From Saccharospirillum sp043196875 (GTDB lineage Bacteria > Pseudomonadota > Gammaproteobacteria > Pseudomonadales > Natronospirillaceae): 64,000 nt of DNA. Of this stretch, positions 1 through 9,080 are shown one piece after another (within the stretch, counting starts at the first letter, position 1; each line of letters starts with the position of its first letter). Made by a program: the position numbers and the translations under genes. The stretch is taken from assembly GCF_043196875.1 (NCBI RefSeq), contig NZ_JBEBMX010000001.1:124001-188000 (forward strand), in the 5' to 3' direction. The notes below the pieces were generated by a model. It had not been told where the DNA came from. It did no database searches and was given only the letters and a program-made list of their open reading frames with translations.

Positions 1-90
1 CGTGAAAGCGTCACCATCGATTTCTCCGGTGGCGAAGGCGATGACTCTGGTAATGGCGACGATAACATTACGCCGCAAATGCTGTTCTAA
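1..90 (+). CDS. mrcA: C-terminal end of a probable penicillin-binding protein 1A (partial)
   Basis: Frame 1 is open from the window edge to a TAA at 88-90 and encodes 29 residues, a Gly/Asp/Asn-rich low-complexity tail ending in ITPQMLF. Bifunctional class A penicillin-binding proteins often end in such a disordered tail with a terminal Leu-Phe. In Pseudomonas the PBP1A gene (ponA/mrcA) lies convergent to the malic enzyme gene, exactly as here, with a bidirectional terminator between them. The name rests on this synteny and the tail only, because no catalytic domain is in the window. Confidence 0.5.
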   Translation, partial: RESVTIDFSGGEGDDSGNGDDNITPQMLF

Positions 91-108
91 GAAGAACACC
101 TACCGCGC

Positions 109-140
109 AAAAAAAAAGCCACCCGAGGGTGGCTTTTTTT
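109..140. terminator. Bidirectional rho-independent terminator between mrcA and maeB
   Basis: A GC-rich hairpin, GCCACCC (118-124) against GGGTGGC (127-133), is flanked by an A-run on the left and a T-run on the right. It can therefore stop transcription from both converging genes. Confidence 0.9.
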
Positions 141-162
141 GTATCCAACTATCCGAATCCGA

Positions 163-1410
163 TCAGATTTTGTATTTTTCCGGCAGCGGCGTCCGCGCCA
201 CGCCAGTTTCAACCGCTGCCCGTGCAACCGCACCGGCGACACGATCAAGCAGACGCGCATCCATCGGCTTGGGAATGATGTAGTTGCGACCAAAGGTCCA
301 CTGCTCGCCGCCATAAGCCGCCACCACTTCCGGCAATACTTCTTCACGCGCCAGATCTTTGATGGCGTAAGCCGCCGCCAGCTTCATGGCTTCGTTAATC
401 GCCGTAGCACGCACATCCAGCGCACCACGGAAGATGAACGGGAAGCCGAGGACATTATTCACCTGGTTCGGATAGTCCGAACGGCCGGTGGCCATCACCA
501 GATCATCGCGCGTTGCCAGCGCCAGTTCCGGACGAATTTCCGGATCGGGATTGGCGCAGGCAAAGACGATGGGGTTGGGTGCCATCTTCTTCAGTTGCTC
601 AGCGGACAACATATCCGGGCCGGACAAGCCCAGGAAGATATCGGCGCCGTCGATGGCGTCATCCAGAGTGCGAGCTTCGGTAACCGGGTTGGCAAACTCG
701 GCCTTGTACTGGTTGAGGTCGTCGCGACCGGCGTGAATCACACCCTTACGGTCGACCATCAGAATATTTTCCAGCGGCATGCCCGCGGACATCAGCAGAC
801 GCGAGCAGGAAATGGCCGCAGCGCCCGCGCCAAGCACCACCAGCTTGGCCTCGGTCAGCGTTTTACCTTGCACTTCCAGGGCGTTCAGCATGCCCGCCAC
901 TGTGACAATGGCGGTACCGTGCTGGTCGTCATGGAAGATCGGAATCTTGCAGCTTTCGATCAAGCGCCGCTCAATTTCAAAGCACTCCGGCGCCTTGATG
1001 TCTTCTAAGTTAATGCCGCCAAAGGATTCGGCGATCAGTTCCACCGTACGGACGATTTCATCAACATTCTCGCTGTCGACTTCGATGTCGATGGCATCAA
1101 CATTGGCAAACCGCTTGAACAACAGTGCCTTGCCTTCCATCACCGGTTTACTGGCTAAAGCACCCAGATTGCCCAAGCCAAGAATCGCCGTACCGTTAGA
1201 AATCACCCCAACCAGATTGCCCTTCATGGTGTATTTGAAGGCATCTTCGGGATCTTCGGCAATGGCTCGTACCGGTTCGGCAACGCCCGGACTATAAGCC
1301 AAGGATAGGTGGCGGGACGTTTCCGCCGGCGTGGTGATCTCGATACTTAGTTTTCCCGGCGTTGGCAGGGCGTGGTATTCAAGCGCGTCGCGCTTTAAGT
1401 CATCCGACAT
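163..1410 (-). CDS. maeB: NADP-dependent malic enzyme, short form (415 aa)
   Basis: The protein oxidatively decarboxylates malate to pyruvate, supplying NADPH and linking the TCA cycle to pyruvate. It has the malic-enzyme N-terminal domain (roughly residues 15-150, with the SLAYSPGVAEP and GNLVGVISNGTAILGLGNLG stretches) and a Rossmann domain with a GAGAAA turn near residue 195. At 415 residues it lacks the C-terminal phosphotransacetylase-like domain of the roughly 760-residue enterobacterial MaeB, so it is the compact type found in Pseudomonas. The ATG at 1410 is preceded by GGAAGA. It is transcribed towards the shared terminator at 109-140. NADP rather than NAD preference is inferred from family. 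Confidence 0.93.
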   Translation of the reverse strand: MSDDLKRDALEYHALPTPGKLSIEITTPAETSRHLSLAYSPGVAEPVRAIAEDPEDAFKYTMKGNLVGVISNGTAILGLGNLGALASKPVMEGKALLFKRFANVDAIDIEVDSENVDEIVRTVELIAESFGGINLEDIKAPECFEIERRLIESCKIPIFHDDQHGTAIVTVAGMLNALEVQGKTLTEAKLVVLGAGAAAISCSRLLMSAGMPLENILMVDRKGVIHAGRDDLNQYKAEFANPVTEARTLDDAIDGADIFLGLSGPDMLSAEQLKKMAPNPIVFACANPDPEIRPELALATRDDLVMATGRSDYPNQVNNVLGFPFIFRGALDVRATAINEAMKLAAAYAIKDLAREEVLPEVVAAYGGEQWTFGRNYIIPKPMDARLLDRVAGAVARAAVETGVARTPLPEKYKI

Positions 1411-1654
1411 GTCCGTCTTCCATCTGTTCTTATTGGGTGAGGGGAGGCTAGGAAACTAAGTGAAGCTAGCATAAACAACGCACTAAAGCCGCTCAAGCCA
1501 GCGGCCGCGCTGTTCGTGCATGACTGTTTTGCCTGTCAGGCAAGGCCCGAACCAGACCGCATGAATCGGCCCCTCAGGCCAGCTGCGACAAGCGTTCCAG
1601 GGGATGTCTGCTGTGTCCTGTGCTGGAGCCGTCGAGGTGGGAAAAATAACGGAC

Positions 1655-1682
1655 ATAAAAAAACCCGGCAGAGCCGGGTTTT
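1655..1682 (-). terminator. Terminator of rpmE
   Basis: AACCCGGC (1662-1669) pairs with GCCGGGTT (1673-1680). On the minus strand the hairpin is followed by a run of Ts, immediately downstream of the rpmE stop. Confidence 0.9.
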
Positions 1683-1703
1683 GCTGATAACGCAGACTCA
1701 GTC

Positions 1704-1919
1704 TTACTTGTTGATGCTGCGCGCGCCGAAGCGAGACTTGAAACGGTCAATACGGCCGCCAGAGTCAACGATCTTCTGCTTACCAGTGTAGAAAGGGTGG
1801 CAAGCCGAGCAAACGTCAAGGTGCATTTCACCGCCACGGGTAGAATGAGTCTTGATCACGTTGCCGCAAGAACAAGTAGCGGTCAGTTCTTCGTACTTAG
1901 GATGGATGTCAGCTTTCAT
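1704..1919 (-). CDS. rpmE: 50S ribosomal protein L31, zinc-binding (C+) form
   Basis: A 71-residue L31 with the four-cysteine zinc signature: CSC near residues 16-18 and CSAC near 37-40. This is the zinc-containing C+ paralogue; bacteria often replace it with a cysteine-free paralogue when zinc is scarce. It ends in the basic segment GRIDRFKSRFG typical of the family. It is transcribed alone from its own strong promoter (2055-2082), divergent from priA, and ends at the terminator at 1655-1682. Confidence 0.97.
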   Translation of the reverse strand: MKADIHPKYEELTATCSCGNVIKTHSTRGGEMHLDVCSACHPFYTGKQKIVDSGGRIDRFKSRFGARSINK

Positions 1920-2054
1920 GGGTCACCTCGCTGTGCCGCCACCCGGTCGTTATTGCCGGGCACCGCAACTTTGACGTAAGAATCGGCTTCGGGGCACAAT
2001 GCTGCGGCCTTATTTCGAACAGATCGCGCATCAGGCCCCAAAAATGGGAGCGCA

Positions 2055-2082
2055 ATCATACCAGAGTCTTTCCGATTGACAA
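2055..2082 (-). promoter_or_regulatory. Sigma-70 promoter of rpmE with extended -10
   Basis: On the minus strand TTGTCA (2082-2077) and TATGAT (2060-2055) are 16 nt apart, with TGG just upstream of the -10 hexamer (extended -10). The -35 box overlaps the TTG start codon of the divergent priA gene, so polymerase here and translation start there share bases. Confidence 0.7.
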
Positions 2083-4262
2083 CCACCGCCGTACGCCTCG
2101 CTGATATTGTCGTTCCCGGCCCTTTTGCCGGTCCTCTCAGCTATCGAATTCCCGATGATCTGACGCCTGAAATAGGCGCGCGCTGCCAGGTTCCGCTGCG
2201 CAACAAAACCGTGCTGGGCGTCCTCGTTGGACTGCGCGAGGCGGACGACGGTGACAAGCTCGATAAACTCAAAGCCATCGAAGCCGTGCTCGATACCGAG
2301 CCGCTGCTCGACAAAGCGCTGCTCCAGGTCGCCCAGTGGATGTCTCGCTACTATTTATACGACGCCGCCAGCGCCTACTTATTAGCCCTGCCCGCCTTGC
2401 TGCGCAACGGCGAAGCGGCCGAACTGGTGACCGAGGCGCGGGTGGAACTGACCATCGCTGGCGCACACCTGGAAGCCGATCAGCTCAAAGGCAAACGCCA
2501 GCGTGAAGCGCTGCATTGGCTGCAAACTCACGGTGCTGCGACGCCTTCCGAACTGCGCCGCCACGGCATCGACCGTGCGCACTGGCGCGGTCTGGTCGAA
2601 AAACGCCTGGCGCACGAAGTGGCTCTGAGCACCGAGCCGCGTCAGCCCAGCGGCCAACTGCGCCAACAGCCGTTGGCTTTGAACGCCGACCAACAAAGCG
2701 CGCTGGACCAACTGAGCGACGACGCCTTCAATGTACTGTTGCTCGAAGGCGTCACCGGCAGCGGCAAAACCGAAGTCTATCTGCAAGCCATGGCCCGTAC
2801 GCTGGCCGCTGGCAAAAGGGTCCTGGTGCTGGTGCCCGAGATCGGTTTAACGCCGCAAACTCTGGAACGTTTTCAAGAACGCTTTGCCGATGAACTGGTC
2901 GCGCTGCATTCCGGCCTTACCGACAAAGAGCGCCATAACGCCTGGCTGCGCGCCCAACATGGCGAGGCAGCGATCGTGGTCGGCACTCGTTCGGCGGTAC
3001 TGACGCCATTGCCCGATCTGGGTTTAATCGTCATCGACGAAGAACACGATGCCTCCTTTAAGCAACAGGATACGCTGCGCTATCACGCCCGCGATGTCGC
3101 CATTTTTCGCGCCAATCAGGCCGGCATTCCGGTCATTCTGGGTTCCGCCACGCCCTCGTTGGAATCGCTGCATAACGCTCGTAATGGTCGCTATCGTCAT
3201 GCTTTATTAAATGAACGCGCTGGTGGCCGGTCGCGGCCCCAGCTGGAAACCATCGACATGCGCCGCCAGCAACATGAGCATGGCATATCCGAACGACTGC
3301 GCTTTCGCATCGGCGAGCATCTGGAGCAAGGCCAGCAGGTGTTGCTGTTTTTGAATCGGCGCGGCTATGCGCCAAGCTGGTTCTGCAGCGCCTGCGGCTG
3401 GATGGCCGATTGCCCGTTCTGCGATTCGCGGCTGACCTATCATCGCGGTCGTCACCAGACGATCTGTCATCACTGCGGTTACCAATCGCGCCCGGAAACG
3501 GTCTGCCCGGATTGCGGCAGCCACGAGCTGATGCCACTGGGTGCCGGCACCGAACGTGCCGAAGAAGCGCTGGAACAATGGTTTCCGCAGGTGCCGATCA
3601 TCCGTTTTGACCGCGATGCCATCACCAATGCCGACTCGCTCAACCGGCAACTGGAACGCACCCGCGAAGCCGGACCTGCGATCCTAGTCGGCACCCAGAT
3701 GCTGGCCAAGGGACACCATTTCGAAAAGGTCACCCTGGTTGGCATTCTCGATCTGGATGCCGGGCTGTTCAGCGCCGACTTCCGCTCGCGCGAGCGCACT
3801 GGTCAGTTGCTGGTGCAGGTCGCCGGTCGCGCCGGCCGTGGCGATGCTGCCGGTGAAGTCTTGCTGCAAAGCTGGCACCCGGATCATCCGTTTTTCGAGC
3901 CGCTGCTGAAACAGGATTACCAGCGTTTCAGTGACCAACTGCTCAGCGAGCGCCAACCGGCTGGCCTGCCACCCTACGGTTTTCTCGCCTGCCTGCGCAG
4001 CGATTCGGCCTATCCACAACAGGCCGAAGCTTTGCTGGCGGAGATGGCCGACTATTTATTGCAGCAAACCGGCATCCGGGTATTTGGTCCATTACCCGCG
4101 ATTCTCTCGCGCCGCGCGGGCAAGCATCGTTTTGTGCTGGTGGTGCAGAGCGATAAGCGCAGCCAATTGCATAACGCCCTGGAGCCCTTGGTGCGACATT
4201 ACCCGCGCCAGCAGCGCCAATTGAGCTGGCATCTCGACATCGATCCGCTGGAAACGCTCTGA
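2076..4262 (+). CDS. priA: Primosomal replication restart helicase PriA (728 aa)
   Basis: PriA recognises stalled or D-loop forks and loads the replicative helicase. Seen here: an N-terminal 3'-OH-binding domain, Walker A GVTGSGKT at 225-232, a DEEH box at 321-324, and an eight-cysteine zinc cluster between helicase motifs (FCSACGW, CPFCD, CHHCGY, CPDCGS, about residues 430-485). A VAGRAGRG motif VI follows. Length matches the family. The start is TTG at 2076, giving MTTTAVRLADIVVPGPF as in homologues; there is no strong ribosome-binding site, consistent with a weakly translated protein. It lies divergent from rpmE and upstream of argS. Confidence 0.97.
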   Translation: MTTTAVRLADIVVPGPFAGPLSYRIPDDLTPEIGARCQVPLRNKTVLGVLVGLREADDGDKLDKLKAIEAVLDTEPLLDKALLQVAQWMSRYYLYDAASAYLLALPALLRNGEAAELVTEARVELTIAGAHLEADQLKGKRQREALHWLQTHGAATPSELRRHGIDRAHWRGLVEKRLAHEVALSTEPRQPSGQLRQQPLALNADQQSALDQLSDDAFNVLLLEGVTGSGKTEVYLQAMARTLAAGKRVLVLVPEIGLTPQTLERFQERFADELVALHSGLTDKERHNAWLRAQHGEAAIVVGTRSAVLTPLPDLGLIVIDEEHDASFKQQDTLRYHARDVAIFRANQAGIPVILGSATPSLESLHNARNGRYRHALLNERAGGRSRPQLETIDMRRQQHEHGISERLRFRIGEHLEQGQQVLLFLNRRGYAPSWFCSACGWMADCPFCDSRLTYHRGRHQTICHHCGYQSRPETVCPDCGSHELMPLGAGTERAEEALEQWFPQVPIIRFDRDAITNADSLNRQLERTREAGPAILVGTQMLAKGHHFEKVTLVGILDLDAGLFSADFRSRERTGQLLVQVAGRAGRGDAAGEVLLQSWHPDHPFFEPLLKQDYQRFSDQLLSERQPAGLPPYGFLACLRSDSAYPQQAEALLAEMADYLLQQTGIRVFGPLPAILSRRAGKHRFVLVVQSDKRSQLHNALEPLVRHYPRQQRQLSWHLDIDPLETL

Positions 4263-4352
4263 TCCAGCCGCAGCATCGGTGGTTGAGACACCCCATTTTG
4301 TGGATAATGCGGCCCTTTCCTTTTCTTCGCTCGATCCGGAGTAGCCAGACCC

Positions 4353-6038
4353 ATGAAAGACGCGGTTGTTGAACTTTTGAACCAGGCCGTAGCGCGGCTG
4401 AAAGATGATGGCGTGATCCCGCAGGATCACCCGGTGCGCGTGATGGTCGACAACAGCCGAGACAAAGCCCATGGCGATCTGGCCTCCAACCTGGCGCTGA
4501 CGCTGGCCAAGCCCTGCGGTCAGCCGCCGCGCAATCTGGCCGAAGCGGTGATCAATGCTTTGCCGGAAAACAATCTGATCGAGAAAGTCGAAATCGCCGG
4601 TCCCGGCTTTATTAACTTTTATTTAGCCAGTGAATCTCAGGCCGAGATCGTCAAAGACATCCTGGCCGCCGGCAAAGACTTCGGTCGCAACCAAAACGGT
4701 CAGCAGCAAAAAGTGCAGGTTGAGTTTGTCTCTGCCAACCCGACCGGCCCGTTGCACGTTGGCCATGGTCGCGGCGCCGCTGTTGGCGATTCACTGTCGC
4801 GGGTGCTTGAAGCCAATGGTTGGGAAGTCACTCGCGAGTTCTATTACAACGACGCCGGTGCTCAGATTCAGAACCTGGCGCTGTCGGTTCAGGCGCGCGC
4901 CAAAGGTCTTGGCCCGGACGACGCTGGCTGGCCGGAAGATGGCTATCGTGGCGACTACATCAGTGACGTGGCGAAAGCCTACATGGACAAGGCCACCATC
5001 GATGCGGACGACCGCCATGTCACCGGCAGCGGCGATGCCGATGACCTGACCGCCATCCGCGATTTTGCCGTCGCCTATCTGCGTCGCGAACAGGATCTGG
5101 ATTTAAAAGCCTTCGGCGTCGAATTCGATGTGTTCTATCTGGAATCGTCGCTCTATGAGACCGGCAAGGTCGAGGCCACGGTCAAGCAGTTGATCGAGCA
5201 AGGCCACACCTACGAACAGGACGGCGCGCTGTGGCTGCGCACCACCGATTTTGGTGACGACAAAGACCGCGTCATGCGCAAACAGGATGGTCTCTACACC
5301 TACTTTCTGCCCGACGTCGCCTACCACAAAGACAAGTTCGAGCGTGGTTTCAAGCGCGTGATCAACGAACAGGGCGCCGACCACCACTCCACTGTCAACC
5401 GCGTTCGCGCTGGCTTGCAGGCGCTGAACGAAGGCATCCCCGACGGCTTCCCGGATTATGTGCTGCACCAGATGGTGATGGTCACCAAGGGCGGCGAAGA
5501 GGTAAAACTGTCGAAGCGTGCCGGCAGCTATGTGACGCTGCGCGACCTGATCGACGAAGTCGGTCGCGACGCCACCCGTTATTTCCTGGTGTCACGCCGT
5601 GCCGATTCCCAGCTTACTTTCGACATCGACCTGGCGCGCAGCCAAAGCAGCGACAACCCGGTTTACTACATCCAATACGCCCACGCCCGTGTTCATGCGC
5701 TGCTGCGCAAACTGAACGAGCAGGGCCATGATTACGATCAGGCAGCCGGTATCGAAGCCTTGAGTCAGTTGGAACTGGATGACGAACGCGAGCTCATTAC
5801 CCAGTTGCGTCGCTACCCTGAAGTGGTGGAACATGCTGGTAACAGTCTGGAACCGGCGGTCATTGCCACCTATCTGAAAGACTTGGCGGCGCTGTTCCAC
5901 GCCTACTACAACAACAACCGCATGCTGGTCGACGAGGCATCACTGCGTAACGGCCGAGTGGCCTTGTCGGTTGCCATCAGCCAGGTGTTGTTCAACGGTC
6001 TCGACCTACTCGGCGTCAGCGCCCCGGAGACAATGTAA
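4353..6038 (+). CDS. argS: Arginyl-tRNA synthetase (561 aa)
   Basis: A class I synthetase charging tRNA-Arg. The HIGH motif appears as HVGH at 135-138 and the degenerate KMSKS region as KLSKR near residue 385, both as expected for ArgRS. The N-terminal additional domain (residues 1-110) and the C-terminal anticodon-binding DALR domain (about 440-561) are complete. The ATG at 4353 has GGAG about 11 nt upstream. The stop codon is directly followed by the GTG of the SPOR gene, so the two are co-transcribed. Confidence 0.97.
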   Translation: MKDAVVELLNQAVARLKDDGVIPQDHPVRVMVDNSRDKAHGDLASNLALTLAKPCGQPPRNLAEAVINALPENNLIEKVEIAGPGFINFYLASESQAEIVKDILAAGKDFGRNQNGQQQKVQVEFVSANPTGPLHVGHGRGAAVGDSLSRVLEANGWEVTREFYYNDAGAQIQNLALSVQARAKGLGPDDAGWPEDGYRGDYISDVAKAYMDKATIDADDRHVTGSGDADDLTAIRDFAVAYLRREQDLDLKAFGVEFDVFYLESSLYETGKVEATVKQLIEQGHTYEQDGALWLRTTDFGDDKDRVMRKQDGLYTYFLPDVAYHKDKFERGFKRVINEQGADHHSTVNRVRAGLQALNEGIPDGFPDYVLHQMVMVTKGGEEVKLSKRAGSYVTLRDLIDEVGRDATRYFLVSRRADSQLTFDIDLARSQSSDNPVYYIQYAHARVHALLRKLNEQGHDYDQAAGIEALSQLELDDERELITQLRRYPEVVEHAGNSLEPAVIATYLKDLAALFHAYYNNNRMLVDEASLRNGRVALSVAISQVLFNGLDLLGVSAPETM

Positions 6039-6650
6039 GTGGCCAGAGATTACGCCAACAAACGCCAACCCGAACCGCCAGAGCGCTCCCGTGTGCCGCG
6101 CTGGGTATGGATCTTTACTGCCTGCGCCTCCGTCGCCTTTGTCGGCTTCCTGTACTACTTAAGCCAGGTGCCGAGCGAAGGCGGCGGTGGCACTGCGCTG
6201 CGTGAGCGCCTGAAACAGGCGTTACCGGAAACCACCCAAAGCGAAGACGACAGCAGCGGCGAAAGCGCAGTGCGCACGCCCAGCCTGGAAGAAGCCTTCG
6301 AGTTTTATCAGTTGCTCAAAGACGACGAAGTGCCGGTTCCTGCGCCGCCCGCTCCATCGGCTAACAGTAACAGTGGCAGCAGCAGTTCTTCTGCGGCGTC
6401 TGCCTCTGCCAATCGCCGCTGGGAAATTCAGGTGGCCTCATTCAGCGATGCATCCGATGCCGAACGTCTGCGCGCCGAACTGATCATCAATGGCCTGACC
6501 AGCACCCACCTGACCGAAGCGGATCTGGGTGATCGCGGTGTCTACCATCGCGTTATGGTCGGCCCCTTCAATGACCGCTCCCAACTGAATAAAGCGCAGG
6601 ACATTCTGGTCGGCCTGAATCATCAGGTGATGGTGCGCACCCTCAACTGA
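6039..6650 (+). CDS. SPOR-domain inner-membrane protein (203 aa)
   Basis: It starts with GTG immediately after the argS stop. Layout: a short basic cytoplasmic N-terminus, one membrane segment at about residues 22-41 (ending FLYYL), a Ser/Pro/Glu-rich periplasmic linker, and a C-terminal SPOR domain from about residue 126 (RWEIQVASF to VMVRTLN). SPOR domains bind denuded peptidoglycan glycan strands at division sites, so a septal role like FtsN or DedD is likely but unproven. The argS-SPOR-hslVU order is conserved in Pseudomonas (PA5051-PA5054). It resembles FtsN in layout, but identity with FtsN cannot be asserted from sequence alone. Confidence 0.85.
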   Translation: MARDYANKRQPEPPERSRVPRWVWIFTACASVAFVGFLYYLSQVPSEGGGGTALRERLKQALPETTQSEDDSSGESAVRTPSLEEAFEFYQLLKDDEVPVPAPPAPSANSNSGSSSSSAASASANRRWEIQVASFSDASDAERLRAELIINGLTSTHLTEADLGDRGVYHRVMVGPFNDRSQLNKAQDILVGLNHQVMVRTLN

Positions 6651-6664
6651 GCGCCATCACCGAA

Positions 6665-6708
6665 AGCGGGTCTCTTTAATCGGGTCGAAGGTCACAGCTT
6701 GACCCGCT
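6665..6708. repeat. Inverted repeat between the SPOR gene and hslV
   Basis: AGCGGGTC (6665-6672) is perfectly complementary to GACCCGCT (6701-6708) across 28 nt. No T-run follows, so it is not a classical terminator. It could insulate the heat-shock promoter just downstream. Confidence 0.5.
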
Positions 6709-6713
6709 CTCCC

Positions 6714-6740
6714 TTTGAAATCCTATCCCTGCCCCCACCT
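6714..6740 (+). promoter_or_regulatory. Sigma-32 (heat-shock) type promoter of hslVU
   Basis: TTTGAAA (6714-6720) and CCCCACCT (6733-6740) are separated by 12 nt, close to the RpoH consensus CTTGAAA / CCCCATNT. It sits 46 nt upstream of hslV, a classical heat-shock gene. Confidence 0.65.
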
Positions 6741-6785
6741 AGCTGGCTTGAAGTCAACTTTCAAAGTCACCCAAGGTAATTTCGC

Positions 6786-7304
6786 ATGACTACGATTGTT
6801 TCTGTGCGCCGCGATGACGCTGTTGTCGTCGGTGGCGACGGCCAAGTCTCTCTCGGCAACACCGTCATGAAAGGCAATGCGCGCAAAGTTCGCCGCCTTT
6901 ATAACGACCGCGTCATCGCCGGTTTCGCCGGCAGCACCGCCGATGCCTTCACCCTTTTCGAAAAATTCGAAGGCCATTTACAGCAGCACAGCGGCCACCT
7001 GACCCGCTCCGCCGTCGAGCTGGCCAAAGAGTGGCGCAGCGACCGAGCCCTGCGGCGGCTCGAAGCCATGCTGATTGTCGCCGACAAAGACGCCACCCTG
7101 GTGATTTCCGGTAACGGCGATGTGGTCGAGCCCGAACACGGCATCACCGCCATCGGCTCCGGTGGCAACTTTGCGCTGGCCGCGGCCCGCGCGCTGCACG
7201 AGAACACCGAGATGGGTGCTGAAGAAATCACCCGCAAGGCGCTCGATATCGCCGCCGATATCTGTGTGTTCACCAACCACAACGCCGTCTACGAATCGCT
7301 CTGA
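6786..7304 (+). CDS. hslV: ATP-dependent protease peptidase subunit HslV (172 aa)
   Basis: Proteasome-like threonine protease that forms a double hexamer capped by HslU. After Met removal Thr2 becomes the N-terminal nucleophile (TTIVSVRRDD). GGDGQVSLGNTVMKGNARKVRR is the family signature, and length is normal. Its TGA is followed 10 nt later by the hslU ATG, and the hslU ribosome-binding site GAGG overlaps the hslV stop, implying coupled translation. The heat-shock promoter at 6714-6740 lies just upstream. Confidence 0.97.
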   Translation: MTTIVSVRRDDAVVVGGDGQVSLGNTVMKGNARKVRRLYNDRVIAGFAGSTADAFTLFEKFEGHLQQHSGHLTRSAVELAKEWRSDRALRRLEAMLIVADKDATLVISGNGDVVEPEHGITAIGSGGNFALAAARALHENTEMGAEEITRKALDIAADICVFTNHNAVYESL

Positions 7305-7314
7305 GGTCTCATTG

Positions 7315-8661
7315 ATGTCGATTATGACTCCCCGTGAAATTGTCCATGAACTGGACAAGTTCATCATCGGCCAGGACAACGCCAAACGCGCTGTCGCCAT
7401 CGCCTTGCGTAACCGCTGGCGTCGCATGCAACTCGACGACAGCATGCGCGAGGAAATCACGCCCAAGAACATTCTGATGATCGGCCCGACCGGTGTCGGT
7501 AAAACCGAAATAGCCCGTCGCCTGGCGAAGCTCGCCAACGCACCTTTCATCAAAATTGAAGCGACCAAATTTACCGAAGTCGGCTACGTCGGCCGTGACG
7601 TCGAAAGCATCGTCCGCGACCTGGTCGAAACCGGTATCAAAATGTTCCGCGAACAGGCTATGCAAAGCGCCCGGCCGCGCGCGGAAGATGCCGCCGAAGA
7701 CCGCATTCTCGATATCCTGCTGCCACCGGCGCGCGACAGTAATTTCGGGGACGATGGCGTCGAAAAACCCAAGGCCGACAGCAACACCCGGCAGATTTTC
7801 CGCAAGAAACTGCGCCAGGGTGAACTGGACGACAAAGAGATCGAGATCGAAGTCGCCCAACAAAGCATGGGCGTGGAAATCATGGCACCGCCGGGCATGG
7901 AAGAAATGACCAGCCAGTTGCAGAACATGTTCGCCAACATGGGCGGCCAGAACCGCAACACCAAAAAGCGCACCCTGAAAGTGAAGGACGCGCTCAAGCA
8001 GCTGATCGAAGAAGAAGCTGCCAAGCTGGTCAATGAAGATGAACTCAAGCAGGAAGCGGTGAAAGCCGTGGAGCAAAGCGGCATCGTCTTTCTCGATGAG
8101 ATCGACAAGATCGCCAAGAGTGATCAGCGCAGCGGCGGCGAAGTCAGCCGCGAAGGCGTGCAGCGCGATCTGCTGCCACTGATCGAAGGCAGCACCGTCA
8201 GCACCAAGTACGGCATGGTGCGCACCGACCATATTCTGTTTATCGGCAGTGGCGCCTTCCACTTCTCCAAACCCAGCGATCTGATTCCGGAGTTGCAGGG
8301 TCGTCTGCCGATTCGCGTCGAACTCGATGCGCTGACGCCCAACGATTTCAAACGCATTCTGACCGAACCGGATTACTGCATCACCGAGCAGTACAAAGCC
8401 TTGATGAGCGCCGAAGGTCTGACCATCGAGTTCGCCGACGACGCCATCGAAGCGCTGGCGCAAACGGCTTATCAGGTCAACGAAAGCACCGAGAACATCG
8501 GCGCCCGTCGCCTGCATACCATCATGGAGCGGCTGTTCGAAGACCTCTCTTATCGAGCCAGCGAAATGGGCGGCGACAGCGTCACCATCGATGCCGCCTA
8601 CGTGGAAAAATTCCTCGGCGAGCTGTCGAAGAACGAAGACCTGAGCCGGTTTATTCTGTGA
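7315..8661 (+). CDS. hslU: ATP-dependent unfoldase HslU (448 aa)
   Basis: AAA+ Clp/HSP100 unfoldase partner of HslV. Walker A GPTGVGKT is at 57-64 and Walker B VFLDEIDK near 258; the intermediate I-domain lies between (about 110-235); the C-terminus LSRFIL is the tail that inserts into HslV. I start it at the ATG at 7315 (MSIMTPREIVHELD), with GAGG 8 nt upstream, rather than at the open-frame extension reaching back into hslV, because homologues begin here. Confidence 0.97.
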   Translation: MSIMTPREIVHELDKFIIGQDNAKRAVAIALRNRWRRMQLDDSMREEITPKNILMIGPTGVGKTEIARRLAKLANAPFIKIEATKFTEVGYVGRDVESIVRDLVETGIKMFREQAMQSARPRAEDAAEDRILDILLPPARDSNFGDDGVEKPKADSNTRQIFRKKLRQGELDDKEIEIEVAQQSMGVEIMAPPGMEEMTSQLQNMFANMGGQNRNTKKRTLKVKDALKQLIEEEAAKLVNEDELKQEAVKAVEQSGIVFLDEIDKIAKSDQRSGGEVSREGVQRDLLPLIEGSTVSTKYGMVRTDHILFIGSGAFHFSKPSDLIPELQGRLPIRVELDALTPNDFKRILTEPDYCITEQYKALMSAEGLTIEFADDAIEALAQTAYQVNESTENIGARRLHTIMERLFEDLSYRASEMGGDSVTIDAAYVEKFLGELSKNEDLSRFIL

Positions 8662-8662
8662 T

Positions 8663-9043
8663 ATGAGCCAGACACCCACTGCCCTCAACTATCGCCGCGC
8701 CGACACCGTCCTGGAAATCACCTGGCCGGACGGCCTGGTGCACGAACTAAGCGCCGAGTACCTGAGAGTGCATTCGCGCTCAGCCGAAGTGCGCGGCCAT
8801 GGTCCAGGGCAGGCGGTGTTGCAGCACGGTAAAAAAGGCGTTGGCATCAACGCCATCGAACCCACCGGCCGTTACGCGGTGCGGCTGGTGTTCGATGACG
8901 GCCACGATTCCGGCCTCTACGATTGGGATTATCTGCGCGAGCTGGGCGTTCAGTTTGAAGCCTACTGGCAGGCCTATCTGCACGAACTGGAAGCTGCCGG
9001 CAAAACCCGTGAGCCCATGTTTATTCGGGCGAAGCAGCTTTAG
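8663..9043 (+). CDS. DUF971 / gamma-butyrobetaine hydroxylase N-terminal-like protein (126 aa)
   Basis: Small soluble protein of the DUF971 family, the domain also found at the N-terminus of gamma-butyrobetaine dioxygenases. Seen here: LEITWPDG near residues 18-25, LRVHSRSAEVRGHG near 36-50, VGINAIEPTGRYAVRLVFDDGHDSGLYDWDYLREL in the middle. It starts one base after the hslU stop and is therefore in the hslVU operon, an arrangement kept in Pseudomonas (PA5055). Its function is unknown; related DUF971 domains in other proteins accompany iron-sulfur cluster carriers. Confidence 0.85.
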   Translation: MSQTPTALNYRRADTVLEITWPDGLVHELSAEYLRVHSRSAEVRGHGPGQAVLQHGKKGVGINAIEPTGRYAVRLVFDDGHDSGLYDWDYLRELGVQFEAYWQAYLHELEAAGKTREPMFIRAKQL

Positions 9044-9080
9044 GTTTTTTTGTTTATTGCCTTTCGTTCGGCATGGATCA

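Noticed and set aside
1411..1654. Gene between maeB and rpmE
   Set aside because: Small frames there overlap the terminator, have no ribosome-binding site and no recognisable sequence.
6665..6708. Terminator for the SPOR gene
   Set aside because: The inverted repeat has a long loop and no T-run, so it is listed only as a repeat.
7309..8688. 459-codon frame antisense to hslU
   Set aside because: Composition-driven shadow of hslU; the hslVU operon is unambiguous.
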